64,000 nt of DNA from Amycolatopsis nalaikhensis (GCF_030264295.1 NZ_CP127173.1:9679501-9743500); one strand, 5' to 3'; shown: positions 34,169 through 42,121, numbered from the stretch's first letter. Program-made: numbers and translations. The notes: generated by a model from the sequence alone, not told the origin.

Positions 34169-34786
34169 CTACCCCACCGGACCTGCGAAGACGGACATGA
34201 CGTGGCGCAGCATCATGGCGAACGGTGCCAGCACCTCGTCCGTCGGGCCCGCGTCGCGGGACCGGGCCATCGCGCCGACGAGTGCCCCCATGACGGCGGT
34301 CGCCAGCTCCGCCGGCGGCACGCACGGGGCGAGCGCGCCCCGGTCGCGCAGCCGCGAGAACGCGTCCCCGAGCGCGGACTGCCAGGGGGCGAGGTGCGCC
34401 GCGAGCGCCCGGCCGACGCGGTCGTCGAGCCCGGTCGCCTCGTGCGCGATGATGCCCAGCGGGTATCCGGCCGGGACCCGGGTGGCGCGGTAGGCGGCCA
34501 CGACGTCGTCCCGCCACCGGCACAGGTCGTCGAGGCCGGCGGCGGTGGTCAGCCGGTGGCCGGGGACGGCGAAGACCTCGTGGACCTGGCCGCGCACCAC
34601 TTCCGCGACGAGTTCCCCGACGTCCGCGAAGGACTCGCGCAGCCAGGACTCGTCCACCCCCGCCGTCGCGGCCACCGCGCCGAGCTTCGCCTCCCGCGGC
34701 CCGTGTCGGCACAGCAGCTCCGCCACCGCGGACGTCACGCGTCGCCACGTCTCGGGCTCCGGCCGGCGTCCGGGTGGATCCACCAT
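34169..34786 (-). CDS. TetR-like regulator, diverged
   Basis: A 205-residue TetR-fold protein. The DNA-binding part has diverged (AVAATAGVDESWLRESFAD near 33-51) and the sixfold motif GCxxGSL reads GYPLGIIAHEATG, without the cysteine. The C-terminal pattern (AELATAVMGALVGAMARS) still places it in the group. ATG 34786 follows GAGG. A perfect operator lies 17 bases upstream. It may have lost or changed its signal. Confidence 0.8.
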   Translation of the reverse strand: MVDPPGRRPEPETWRRVTSAVAELLCRHGPREAKLGAVAATAGVDESWLRESFADVGELVAEVVRGQVHEVFAVPGHRLTTAAGLDDLCRWRDDVVAAYRATRVPAGYPLGIIAHEATGLDDRVGRALAAHLAPWQSALGDAFSRLRDRGALAPCVPPAELATAVMGALVGAMARSRDAGPTDEVLAPFAMMLRHVMSVFAGPVG

Positions 34787-34802
34787 GAACCTCACCGTAT
34801 AC

Positions 34803-34818
34803 TGGACCATAGCGTCCA
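34803..34818. promoter_or_regulatory. TGGAC-type operator, site 6
   Basis: TGGACCATAGCGTCCA, perfect TGGAC-N6-GTCCA, 17 bases before the diverged TetR gene that heads the long minus-strand run down to ctaD. Confidence 0.82.
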
Positions 34819-34881
34819 TGCAGACCGTCGGCGGACGTCGCTTGTAATGCTTCCGTAAGCTGTTGACCATCGGGTTTATCA

Positions 34882-34897
34882 TGGACCGTGCAGTCCA
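34882..34897. promoter_or_regulatory. TGGAC-type operator, site 7
   Basis: TGGACCGTGCAGTCCA, perfect TGGAC-N6-GTCCA, 45 bases before a plus-strand TetR gene. It shares the divergent region with site 6. Confidence 0.82.
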
Positions 34898-34942
34898 GCT
34901 GTTGACCGTGCTCAAGGCCTCCGGTGCGGTAACCTGACGGCC

Positions 34943-35572
34943 GTGGACGCACCGGAGGGCACGACGCAGACAACCCGGCTGACCGCGCGCGGCGCGGCGA
35001 CCCGGTCCCGCATCGTGCGGGCGGCCGTCGACCTCATGCAGGTCAAGGGGGTGGCCGCGACTACGCTCGACGACGTCCGGGCCGCCAGCGGCACCAGCAA
35101 GTCGCAGCTGTACCACCACTTCCCCGACAAGACCGCCCTCGTGCACGAAGTCGTGACGGTGCGGGGCACGCAGCTCGTCGGGCAGCAGGGGGACCAGCTG
35201 CGGCGGCTGAACTCGATCCGCGGTCTCGAACGCTGGCGCGACGCGATCGTCCGGCGCGCCGCCTTCCCGCACGGCGTCCACGGCTGCGCGCTCGGCTCAC
35301 TCGCCGCCGAACTGGCCGACCGGGACGAAGAAGCCCGCGTGCTGCTCGCGAAGTACTTCGAGATCTGGGAAGAACTGCTGGCCGAGGGCCTGATCCGGAT
35401 GCGCTCCTCGGGCGCGCTCCGGCCGGACGCCGACCCGGACAAGCTCGCCACGTTCCTGGTGGCCGCGCTGCAGGGTGGCTACCTCCTCACCCGGATGGCC
35501 CGCTCGGCGGAGCCGATGAAGCAGACCCTCGATCTGGCCATCGACCACATCCGCACCTTCCGCACCGCCTAG
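34943..35572 (+). CDS. TetR/AcrR-family regulator (GCxxGSL type)
   Basis: A 209-residue TetR protein with helix-turn-helix TTLDDVRAASGTSKSQLYHHF near 38-58, VHGCALGSLAAELAD near 112 and LQGGYLLTRM near 175. GTG 34943 is divergent from the TetR pair, with two operators in the gap. The stop codon touches the first base of an intergenic inverted repeat. Confidence 0.88.
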   Translation: MDAPEGTTQTTRLTARGAATRSRIVRAAVDLMQVKGVAATTLDDVRAASGTSKSQLYHHFPDKTALVHEVVTVRGTQLVGQQGDQLRRLNSIRGLERWRDAIVRRAAFPHGVHGCALGSLAAELADRDEEARVLLAKYFEIWEELLAEGLIRMRSSGALRPDADPDKLATFLVAALQGGYLLTRMARSAEPMKQTLDLAIDHIRTFRTA

Positions 35573-35650
35573 CTGAAGGGGACGTTCATCGCATCTGATG
35601 CGACGAACGTCCCCTTCAGCTCATGAGATGCCAGGAAAGTCCCCTTCAGC
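35572..35650. repeat. Intergenic palindrome with a third half-copy
   Basis: Two 24-base arms (35572-35595 and 35597-35620) are complementary at 23 positions with a one-base loop. A third part at 35635-35650 repeats the last 16 bases of the right arm with two changes. The element begins at the stop codon of one TetR gene. It could end transcription. From memory I link such CCCCTTCAGC palindromes to Amycolatopsis intergenic regions. Confidence 0.75.
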
Positions 35651-35658
35651 GCTTTCAC

Positions 35659-35674
35659 TGGACGATAGCGTCCA
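35659..35674. promoter_or_regulatory. TGGAC-type operator, site 8
   Basis: TGGACGATAGCGTCCA, perfect with six-base arms, 55 bases before the next TetR gene. Confidence 0.82.
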
Positions 35675-35729
35675 AAAACTGCCCGGGTCGAGGTGTACCG
35701 CGGCGCGCCCGTCCGCTAGTGTTCGGGGC

Positions 35730-36359
35730 ATGTCGGGTGACCGGACCGGGAGGCACGCCGAGGACGCGCACCGGCTGGCCGTGACCGCCTCGATCGACCT
35801 CCTGCGCGACCGCCCGCTGGGCGAGATCACCCTCGCCGAAGTCGCGGCCGCGAGCGACGTCCCCGAGCCGAAGCTCCGGCAGTTCTTCGAGAACGAAGAG
35901 GCCCTCATCGAGGCCGTGGTGCACGCGCAGGTGGACACCGTGCTGACCGACCAGAAGGCGTTGCTGGACGGAGTGCGCTCGCTCTCGGACCTCCGGGCGT
36001 GGCGCGACAAGCTCGTCGCGGACAACCAGGTCACCGGCGGCGTCGGCGGTTGCCCGATCGGGTCCCTCATCGGCGAGCTCGCGGGGCGTCACGACCGCGG
36101 GCACCGCGCCCTGGTCGCCGGGTTCGCGGCGTGGGAAGGCCTCCTCGCCGGAGCTTTCCGGCGCATCCAGGAGCGCGGGGAGCTCGACTCCCGCGTGGAC
36201 CCTGCCACGATCGCCACCGCCGTCATGGGGGCGCTGCAGGGCGGGTTCCTGCTCGCCAGGACCACGCGCGACCCCGGGCAGCTGGCCACGGTGCTCGACG
36301 TGTCGCTCGAGCATTTGCGGGTCACTCCGGCGGGCACTTCCTCGCCCCGCGGGCATTAA
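35730..36359 (+). CDS. TetR/AcrR-family regulator (GCxxGSL type)
   Basis: A 209-residue TetR protein. The helix-turn-helix (TLAEVAAASDVPEPKLRQFF near 35-54) differs from the STSKSQLYHHF type. The ligand domain keeps VGGCPIGSLIGELAG near 110 and LQGGFLLART near 175. It is closest to the regulator at 13719. ATG 35730. It is followed after 17 bases by an acetyltransferase gene, probably in one operon. Confidence 0.87.
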   Translation: MSGDRTGRHAEDAHRLAVTASIDLLRDRPLGEITLAEVAAASDVPEPKLRQFFENEEALIEAVVHAQVDTVLTDQKALLDGVRSLSDLRAWRDKLVADNQVTGGVGGCPIGSLIGELAGRHDRGHRALVAGFAAWEGLLAGAFRRIQERGELDSRVDPATIATAVMGALQGGFLLARTTRDPGQLATVLDVSLEHLRVTPAGTSSPRGH

Positions 36360-36376
36360 CTGTCGACAAAGGACGA

Positions 36377-36817
36377 ATGATGAAGATCGGTCCGCTCGAA
36401 GAAACCGACCGGGAACGCTGGGAAACCTTGGCGCGCGGCTACAAGGACTTCTACCGCACGGAAGTCCCGGACGAGGGTTACGAGCGGGCGTGGCGGCGGC
36501 TGCGGCGGGCCGAGGACGTGTTCGGCTGCGCGGCCCGGCTCGACAGCGGGCGAATGGTCGGTTTCGCGCATTATCTGTTCCACGCCAACCCGTGGGCGGC
36601 GCGGTCGTGTTACCTGCAGGACTTGTTCGTGGAGGAGACCGAGCGCGGGCGCGGTGCCGGGCGGGGCCTGATCGAGTACGTCGCCCAGGTCGCCCGCGAC
36701 CACGGCGCGGCGCGGCTTTACTGGCTCACCCAGCAGGACAACGAACGCGCCCGGCTCCTCTACGACAAGGTGGCCGTCGCCCGCGGTTTCATCAGCTACG
36801 ACCGCTTTCTGGACTGA
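36377..36817 (+). CDS. GNAT-family N-acetyltransferase
   Basis: A 146-residue GNAT protein with the acetyl-CoA loop ERGRGAGRGLIEYV near 93-106 and a C-terminal NERARLLYDKVA segment. The substrate is not evident. Two adjacent ATG codons (36377 and 36380) follow AAAGGACGA. It is downstream of a TetR gene with an operator. Confidence 0.83.
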   Translation: MMKIGPLEETDRERWETLARGYKDFYRTEVPDEGYERAWRRLRRAEDVFGCAARLDSGRMVGFAHYLFHANPWAARSCYLQDLFVEETERGRGAGRGLIEYVAQVARDHGAARLYWLTQQDNERARLLYDKVAVARGFISYDRFLD

Positions 36818-36827
36818 GCCCGCACCG

Positions 36828-36860
36828 GGCTGCCCGCCCCACGAGGCGGGGCGGGCAGCC
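36828..36860. terminator. Bidirectional hairpin
   Basis: A 13-bp perfect G/C stem (36828-36840 with 36848-36860) and 7-base loop between the convergent acetyltransferase and nitroreductase genes. Confidence 0.7.
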
Positions 36861-36874
36861 GGAGCGTCCCCGGT

Positions 36875-37522
36875 CTACATGAAGGTGAACAGGCGATCCG
36901 CGTCGAACCGCGAAATCGGGCCCTTGTAGGCCTTTTCCTTGTCGGGGTAGCCGAGGGCCATCAGCACGGTCGTGGTGTGCCCGGTTTCGCGGATCTTGAA
37001 CGCCTTGTCGACACTGGTCGGGTCGAACCCTTCCAGCGGCGTCGCGTCGAAGCCGAGTTCGACGGCCGCCATCATGGTCATCCCCATCACCATGTACGTC
37101 TGCTTTTCCATCCAGTGGTTGAGGTCCTTGTAGGCGTAGTTGCGCAGGTTCAGGAAGTCCCGCGTCATGTACTGCCACATCGCGCGCTTCGCCGGATCGG
37201 GGAACCGGCCGTCGGCGTCTTCCTTGCCGAACACGTCGTCGAGGTGGCTGTCCGGCACGTCCGCCCGGGTGGTGAGGATGAGGGCGTGCGACGCGTTCAG
37301 GATCTTCGCGCCGTTGTCCTGGAACCGCTCCCCCAGGTTGTCGGCGAGCTGCCGCTTGGCTTCGGCCGACGCGAGGACGTAGAAGTGGTTGGGCTGGATG
37401 TTGGTCGACGTCGGCGCCGACCGCATGAACCGCAGCAGCTGCTGGAGGGATTCCTCCGGAATCGTCTTGCTGCCGTCGAACGCCCTCGTGAGGTGCTGGT
37501 TCATGAGCTTGTCGAGATCCAT
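36875..37522 (-). CDS. Nitroreductase-family FMN oxidoreductase
   Basis: A 215-residue protein with the nitroreductase start (LMNQHLTRAFDGSKTIPEE), SAPTSTNIQPNHFYVL near 35-50 for FMN binding, and a C-terminal GYPDKEKAYKGP. It is similar in length and layout to oxygen-insensitive NfsB/DrgA types that reduce nitro groups and quinones. ATG 37522. It is the last gene of a minus-strand group with ahpD under an operator, which fits a detoxification role. Confidence 0.87.
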   Translation of the reverse strand: MDLDKLMNQHLTRAFDGSKTIPEESLQQLLRFMRSAPTSTNIQPNHFYVLASAEAKRQLADNLGERFQDNGAKILNASHALILTTRADVPDSHLDDVFGKEDADGRFPDPAKRAMWQYMTRDFLNLRNYAYKDLNHWMEKQTYMVMGMTMMAAVELGFDATPLEGFDPTSVDKAFKIRETGHTTTVLMALGYPDKEKAYKGPISRFDADRLFTFM

Positions 37523-37561
37523 GGCGATCTGCCTCTTCTTCCGAGTGGTGGTGGAGGTACG

Positions 37562-38386
37562 TCAGTGCTTGGCGCCGGCGATCAGTTCGCCGATCCGGTC
37601 GAAGCCCATGCCCGCGGTGGCGGCCGCGAGGTCGCCCGCGGCAAGCGCCTTCGTGGCTCGTTCGAGTGCGGCCATCGCGCCGGCGTACAGGAACGGGCCC
37701 AAGCTGATGCGCTTGACGCCCGCCTGCCGCAGTTCGTCGACGGTCAGCACCTTGTCCGCGGGCGACACGAGAACGTTGACCGGCGTCGGCGCGACCGCCG
37801 TGACGATCGCGCCGAGTGCGTCGAGGTCGGGCGGGAACGGCGCGTACACCACGTCCGCGCCGACCTCCGCGAAGGCGGTCAGACGCCGGATCGTGTCGTC
37901 GAGATCCGGCCGGCCCTGGATGAAGTTGTCGGTGCGCCCGGTGACGACGATGCGCCGCTTGGCCGCGGCCACGGCGGCGCGCACGCGGTCGACGGCGTCG
38001 TCGAAGCCGCGGATGGGCCGGACGGGATCGCCTGTGGTGTCTTCGATCCCGATGCCGGCCAAGCCGTGCTCGACGGCGGCTTCGACGGTCACCGCGACGG
38101 CTTCGGGCGTGTCGCCGTAGCCGTCCTCGAAGTCCCCGTTCACGGGCAGCCCGGTGAGCCTGCCGAGCAGGCGGGCGTGCTCGAGGTGCTCGTCGCGGCT
38201 GACTTCGTGCCTGCCGTCGGGCCGGCCGAGGGTGGCGGCCAGCGCCCCCGACGACGTCGCGGCGGCCTCGAAACCGGCGTCGGCCAGGAGCAGAGCCGAG
38301 AGGCCGTCCCAGGCGTTCGGCAGGACGAGGCCGCCTTCGCGGGTGTGCAGCGCCATTAATCGCTCATAGAGCGCGGAGCCCGGCAT
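37562..38386 (-). CDS. Isocitrate lyase/PEP mutase-family protein
   Basis: A 274-residue alpha/beta-barrel protein of the PEP mutase/isocitrate lyase superfamily. VLPNAWDGLSALLLADAGF is near 21-39, NGDFEDGYGD near 80 carries metal-binding acidic residues, and GRTDNF is near 148. The isocitrate-lyase KKCGH motif is absent. Members act on C-C or C-P bonds of small acids; the substrate here is unknown. ATG 38386 follows AGGAAAGG. Confidence 0.83.
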   Translation of the reverse strand: MPGSALYERLMALHTREGGLVLPNAWDGLSALLLADAGFEAAATSSGALAATLGRPDGRHEVSRDEHLEHARLLGRLTGLPVNGDFEDGYGDTPEAVAVTVEAAVEHGLAGIGIEDTTGDPVRPIRGFDDAVDRVRAAVAAAKRRIVVTGRTDNFIQGRPDLDDTIRRLTAFAEVGADVVYAPFPPDLDALGAIVTAVAPTPVNVLVSPADKVLTVDELRQAGVKRISLGPFLYAGAMAALERATKALAAGDLAAATAGMGFDRIGELIAGAKH

Positions 38387-38411
38387 TTCGCACCTTTCCT
38401 GGTTCGGCCGC

Positions 38412-38930
38412 TCAGGCGGGGATGTCGATGCCGGTCTGGTTGACGTTGTTGATGAAGTTGGTGAGCAAGGCCTGCACCGAGACCGCGACGATCGCCAGGA
38501 TCTGCGAGTCGGTGTACCCGGCCGCCCGAACGTCGGCGAGGTCGTCATCGCTGACGCGGCCGCGGCTGTCCACGAGCCGGTGCGCGAACCGGGCGGCCGC
38601 GGCGCGCTTGGGGTCGACCGAGCCCCCGGCGCGGCTCAAAGCGATGTCCTCATCGGACATCCCGCCGAACTCGGACGAGACGTGCGTGTGCATGGCCAGG
38701 CAGTAGTCGCAGCCGTTGGCTTCCGAGACGGACAGCGCGATGCTGTGCCGGGTCCGCGCGTCCAGCACCCGGCTCAGCTTCCCCTGCAGGGTGGCGACGA
38801 CTTCGAGCACGGCCGGGTTCGACGCGATGAGGGTGAACATCGCCGGGACGAAGCCGAGCTGGGCGCCGACCCCTTCGAGGATCTGCCGCGATTCGGCGGG
38901 GACGTCCTCGGGAACGGCCAATCGTGACAC
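38412..38930 (-). CDS. AhpD-like carboxymuconolactone decarboxylase-family peroxidase
   Basis: A 172-residue AhpD-type protein with the redox pair EANGCDYCLAMHTH near 72-85, the CxxC-x-x-x-H core of alkylhydroperoxidase D. It should reduce organic peroxides with help from a thiol partner. GTG 38930 lies 68 bases from a perfect operator and heads a three-gene group with a PEP-mutase-like protein and a nitroreductase. Confidence 0.87.
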   Translation of the reverse strand: MSRLAVPEDVPAESRQILEGVGAQLGFVPAMFTLIASNPAVLEVVATLQGKLSRVLDARTRHSIALSVSEANGCDYCLAMHTHVSSEFGGMSDEDIALSRAGGSVDPKRAAAARFAHRLVDSRGRVSDDDLADVRAAGYTDSQILAIVAVSVQALLTNFINNVNQTGIDIPA

Positions 38931-38998
38931 GGTGAATCAACCTCCGATGGTGTGTGAGTCTTGAGCGTCGGCCCGACGTCGCCTCTTACGGCTTAATC

Positions 38999-39014
38999 TG
39001 GACTAAATAGTCCA
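38999..39014. promoter_or_regulatory. TGGAC-type operator, site 9
   Basis: TGGACTAAATAGTCCA, perfect with seven-base arms, between the ahpD operon (minus) and a glycosylase gene starting at 39036 (plus). Confidence 0.87.
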
Positions 39015-39035
39015 CAGATAAGCCGGGAGAAGATC

Positions 39036-39870
39036 ATGGACGCGCGGCCGGCGGACGGCACGATCCCGCCCACCGCGAGGAGGCCGACGGCCTGTGGCGG
39101 ACGGCGTCGACCTCGGCCGGGCCGGTCACCTACCGGATCCGGCAACACCGCCTCGACGACGTGGAAGTCGACGCGTGGGGCCCGGGCGCCGACGAGCTCG
39201 TCGAGCGCATCCCCGCCGAACTGGGTGCCCACGACCACCCCGAGGAGTTCCGGCCCGCCCACCCCGTTCTCGAGCGAGCTTGGCGCCGGCTGCCGGGCCT
39301 GCGCGTCCCCCGCACGGGCCGGGTGTTCGAGGCGTTGGTGCCCGCGATCTTCGAGCAGCGGGTCGTCAGCCTGGACGCCCAGGCCGCCTGGACCCGGCTG
39401 CTGCGCGCCCACGGCACGCCGGCGCCGGGCCCCGCTCCCGCCGCGATGCGGGTCATGCCTCACCCGGAGGTGTGGGCGAAGATCCCGATCTGGAACTGGC
39501 GGCGAGCCGGAGTCGACCTGCAGCGTTCGAGGACGGTCGTGCTCGCCGGCCGCCACGCGGGCAAGCTCGAACGCGCCGCCGCCGACCCCGCCCGGGTCTA
39601 CCGGCTGCTGTCGGCGATGCCGGGAGTCGGGGTGTGGACGGCGGCGCAGGTCGGGCACCGCGCGCTCGGTGACGCGGACGCACTCCCGCTGGGCGACTTC
39701 GACCTCGGCCGGATGACCGGCCTGGCGCTCGCGGGCCGCCCCCTGGCCGACGAGGAGGTCGAAGGGTTCTACCGGCCCTGGCGACCGCACCGGTACCGGG
39801 TGGTCCGCGTTTTCGAACTCACGCCCGGCCTCGCACCGCGGCGCAGTCACCAGGCTCCGCGCGCGGCCGT
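39036..39870 (+). pseudogene. AlkA-type DNA-3-methyladenine glycosylase, frame-disrupted
   Basis: The conserved protein (DPAHREEADGLWRTAST ... EQRVVSLDAQAAW ... MPGVGVWTAAQVGHRALGD, with helix-hairpin-helix and catalytic Asp in LPLGDFDL, then WRPHRYRVV) is in the frame of position 39062. The only good start, ATG 39036 with GGGAGA before it, is in another frame. One more G in the GG at 39057-39058 would give MDARPADGHDPAHREE. No in-frame stop follows the conserved end, and the frame runs on into duplicated sequence and antisense to the MFS gene. Real decay or sequence error are both possible. The family removes alkylated bases. Confidence 0.75.
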
Positions 39871-40135
39871 TCCGCTGACGAGGCCGGGTGTCAGGGCGTG
39901 CACCGCGGCGCTGGTCGGGCAGTCCACAGTCGGCGACTTCGACCTTGGCCACACGACGGGCCAGGCACCGGCGGCCACACCGACGCAACCACCGGACGCA
40001 GCCCTTCCGAGGAGGCCAGGTGTCGGGGCGAGCACCGCGGCACAGGGTCACGCAGCCACACTCGAAGACTTCGACCTCGGCCACACGACCGGCCAGGCCC
40101 CCGGGCCCCGCGCGGCCATTCCGCCGACCAGCCCG
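39863..40135. repeat. Diverged tandem copies of the glycosylase active-site segment
   Basis: Two units (39863-39997 and 39998-40111) and a partial third (from 40112) each begin GC[GA]GCC[GCA]TTCCG. The two full units contain a GACTTCGACCTNGGCCACAC block followed by a GGCCAGGC block. In the glycosylase frame they read RPGVRACTAALVGQSTVGDFDLG and RPGVGASTAAQ...EDFDLG, echoing MPGVGVWTAAQVG...GDFDLG of the gene at 39612-39750. They look like partial duplications of that segment, each missing about eight codons. Confidence 0.6.
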
Positions 40136-41332
40136 TCAGGGCCGCGGATCGCGGGCCGCGACCACGGTGAACACCGTGGCCACGAGGGCGAGCACGCCGT
40201 ACCCCACGGCGATCTGCGGGAGGGAGAACGTCGTGGACAGCTGACCGGCGACAAGGGCGGGAATCGTCGCCCCGGAGTAGGAGAGCAGGTAGACGACCGT
40301 GAAGATCGGGGCCCGGTCCGCCACGCCGCTGCCTGCCAGCAGGCCGCGCGTGGCCGCGCTGATCGCGATGCCTTGGCTCGCCCCCGCGACGACCGTCGCC
40401 GCGAAGAACAGCAGCAGCGCGCCCGTCGCGATCGCCGTGATGATGCCGATCATGCCCGCCAGGAAGCCGAGCATGCCGGCCCGCTGCGCCACCGCGGGCG
40501 CGAACCGGCCGCTGATCGGCGCGCCGAGCGCGCTCGGTCCCATGTACGCCGCGAACACCAGCCCCAGTGCCAGTGGGCTGCGCGTGTGGAGCTGGTCCGC
40601 GACGAGCGCCGGCACGAACGCCTGGTAGAACGCCCCGGTCGCCCAGGTCGCCAGCAACACCGCCGCCGCCACGGGGACCAGGTGCTTGACCCCGGCCGGT
40701 ACGCGGACCCGGGGACGCAGGGATCGCCAGACGCCCGGCGCCGGGGTCACGGTCTCCGGGCTGACGAAGATGAGCACGGCCGACAGCACGAGCAGGCCGA
40801 TCACCACGAGGTAGATCAGCTCCCGCGGCCAGGGACCGAACTGCACGAGCGCGCCGGAACCGATGGCGCCGACCGCGAGGCCGAGCATGACCGTCTGGCT
40901 CGACGCCCCCGAAGCGAGCCAGGCCGGTCTGGGCGGTGCGGCATCGACGATGTAGGACGTGAGACTGCTGCTGGCCAGGCCCGCACCGAAGCCCATCAGG
41001 AGCCGCCCCGCGATCAGGACGCCGACGTGGTGCACGTCCAGCAGCAGCACGCACCCCAGCAGGAGCAGGCCGAGGCTCGCGATCGACGTGGGCCGCCGCC
41101 CCAGGTGGCCGGACACCCGGCCCAGCACCAGCAACGTGCCGAGAGTCGCGACGGAGTAGGCGACGACGGTGATCGAGATGTCGGCGTTGGTGAAGTCTTC
41201 CTCGGCCCGGTAGACGTTGAACAGCGGGATCGTGGAACCCACGGCGGCGAACGAGACCACGAGCGACACCACCCCGGCCGGGAAGGCCCGGGAAAGCCGG
41301 GCGACACCGGTTCTCGGTACCACGTCTCGCAT
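40136..41332 (-). CDS. MFS transporter
   Basis: A 398-residue major facilitator with 12 predicted helices and the loop motif GRVSGHLGRRP near residue 72 between helices 2 and 3. The type resembles small drug or metabolite exporters. ATG 41332. An operator lies 44 bases upstream. The 3' end abuts the duplicated glycosylase segments on the other strand. Confidence 0.87.
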   Translation of the reverse strand: MRDVVPRTGVARLSRAFPAGVVSLVVSFAAVGSTIPLFNVYRAEEDFTNADISITVVAYSVATLGTLLVLGRVSGHLGRRPTSIASLGLLLLGCVLLLDVHHVGVLIAGRLLMGFGAGLASSSLTSYIVDAAPPRPAWLASGASSQTVMLGLAVGAIGSGALVQFGPWPRELIYLVVIGLLVLSAVLIFVSPETVTPAPGVWRSLRPRVRVPAGVKHLVPVAAAVLLATWATGAFYQAFVPALVADQLHTRSPLALGLVFAAYMGPSALGAPISGRFAPAVAQRAGMLGFLAGMIGIITAIATGALLLFFAATVVAGASQGIAISAATRGLLAGSGVADRAPIFTVVYLLSYSGATIPALVAGQLSTTFSLPQIAVGYGVLALVATVFTVVAARDPRP

Positions 41333-41375
41333 CAGGCAACGCCCTTCTCGCCGGGGTCGGACCGCGGCCTCAGAT

Positions 41376-41391
41376 TGGACTATACCGTCCC
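41376..41391. promoter_or_regulatory. TGGAC-type operator, site 10
   Basis: TGGACTATACCGTCCC, one change from TGGAC-N6-GTCCA, 44 bases before the MFS gene. Confidence 0.7.
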
Positions 41392-41411
41392 GCTGTGGGC
41401 GGCTGGTGGTT

Positions 41412-41451
41412 GTGAGTGGCGATTAGGGTTCTAACCCGAATCGCCACTCAC
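41412..41451. repeat. Intergenic palindrome overlapping a gene end
   Basis: Two 19-base arms (41412-41430 and 41433-41451) match at 18 positions around a 2-base loop. The right arm encodes the last six residues (VSGDSG) and, with the loop, the TAG stop of the glycosylase gene on the minus strand. It may act as a terminator. I recall such GTGAGTGGCGATT palindromes from Amycolatopsis genomes. Confidence 0.75.
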
Positions 41452-42096
41452 GACGGGGTAGTGCTCCCACGCGTAGCCCCACAGGTACGACGTCGCGTAC
41501 GACCGGTACGGCCGCCACGGTTCACTTCGCCGCTCCGCGACCTTCGGCGTGATCGCGTGGTCCAGCTGGTCGAGCGCCGTGATCGCTTCGCGCACGGTGA
41601 GGTCGTTGGCCAGGAAGACGTCCGGCCGGTGCAGGTAGTGCAACAGGAACCGTTGCGCCGACGACGGCCCGAGCCCCGGCAGGGCCTCGACCTCGGCCCG
41701 GACTTCGATGTCAGTCATCGTCGCGAGCACGCCCGGATCCAGCAGGCCGTCGTGCTGGGCGAGCACCAGGAGCGTTTCGGCTTTCTGGTGCGACAATCCG
41801 ACGTCGCGCAGGGCCTGCGCACCGGCCGAAACGACGCGCTCCCCGGTGACGGAACCGCCGAGGCGCTCGACGAGCCGGTGATGGATCGCGACGGCGCTCG
41901 CCCTGCTCAGCTGCCGCGAAATGATGGCGAAGGCGAACCACTCGAGCGGGCCGCGCACCTCGACGGGCGGGTGCGTCTCGTAGGCGTCGATCGGCCCCGC
42001 CGACCGCACCCACCGGGCCAGCGAGTCGTCGAGCGAGCCCAGGTACTCGGCGGCGGCCCGCTGTTCCTCGGTCGCACGCTTCCCGGTGCGAGTCAT
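41431..42096 (-). CDS. AlkA-type DNA-3-methyladenine glycosylase
   Basis: A 221-residue HhH-GPD glycosylase with IISRQLSRASAVAIHHRLVE near 55-75 (substrate pocket), helix-hairpin-helix LPGLGPSSAQRFLLHYL near 140-156 and catalytic Asp in FLANDLTVREA. It removes alkylated purines in base-excision repair. No Ada-like domain. ATG 42096 has GGAG eight bases upstream. The final residues VSGDSG come from an intergenic palindrome. An operator lies in the divergent gap with an SDR gene. Confidence 0.87.
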   Translation of the reverse strand: MTRTGKRATEEQRAAAEYLGSLDDSLARWVRSAGPIDAYETHPPVEVRGPLEWFAFAIISRQLSRASAVAIHHRLVERLGGSVTGERVVSAGAQALRDVGLSHQKAETLLVLAQHDGLLDPGVLATMTDIEVRAEVEALPGLGPSSAQRFLLHYLHRPDVFLANDLTVREAITALDQLDHAITPKVAERRSEPWRPYRSYATSYLWGYAWEHYPVVSGDSG

Positions 42097-42121
42097 GGTC
42101 ACGGCTCCAGCGTCGCAGACC

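Noticed and set aside
39870..41434. Extension of the glycosylase frame across the MFS gene
   Set aside because: Past the duplicated segments the frame runs antisense to a clear transporter gene and its product is compositionally odd. It stays open only because high-GC DNA has few stops.
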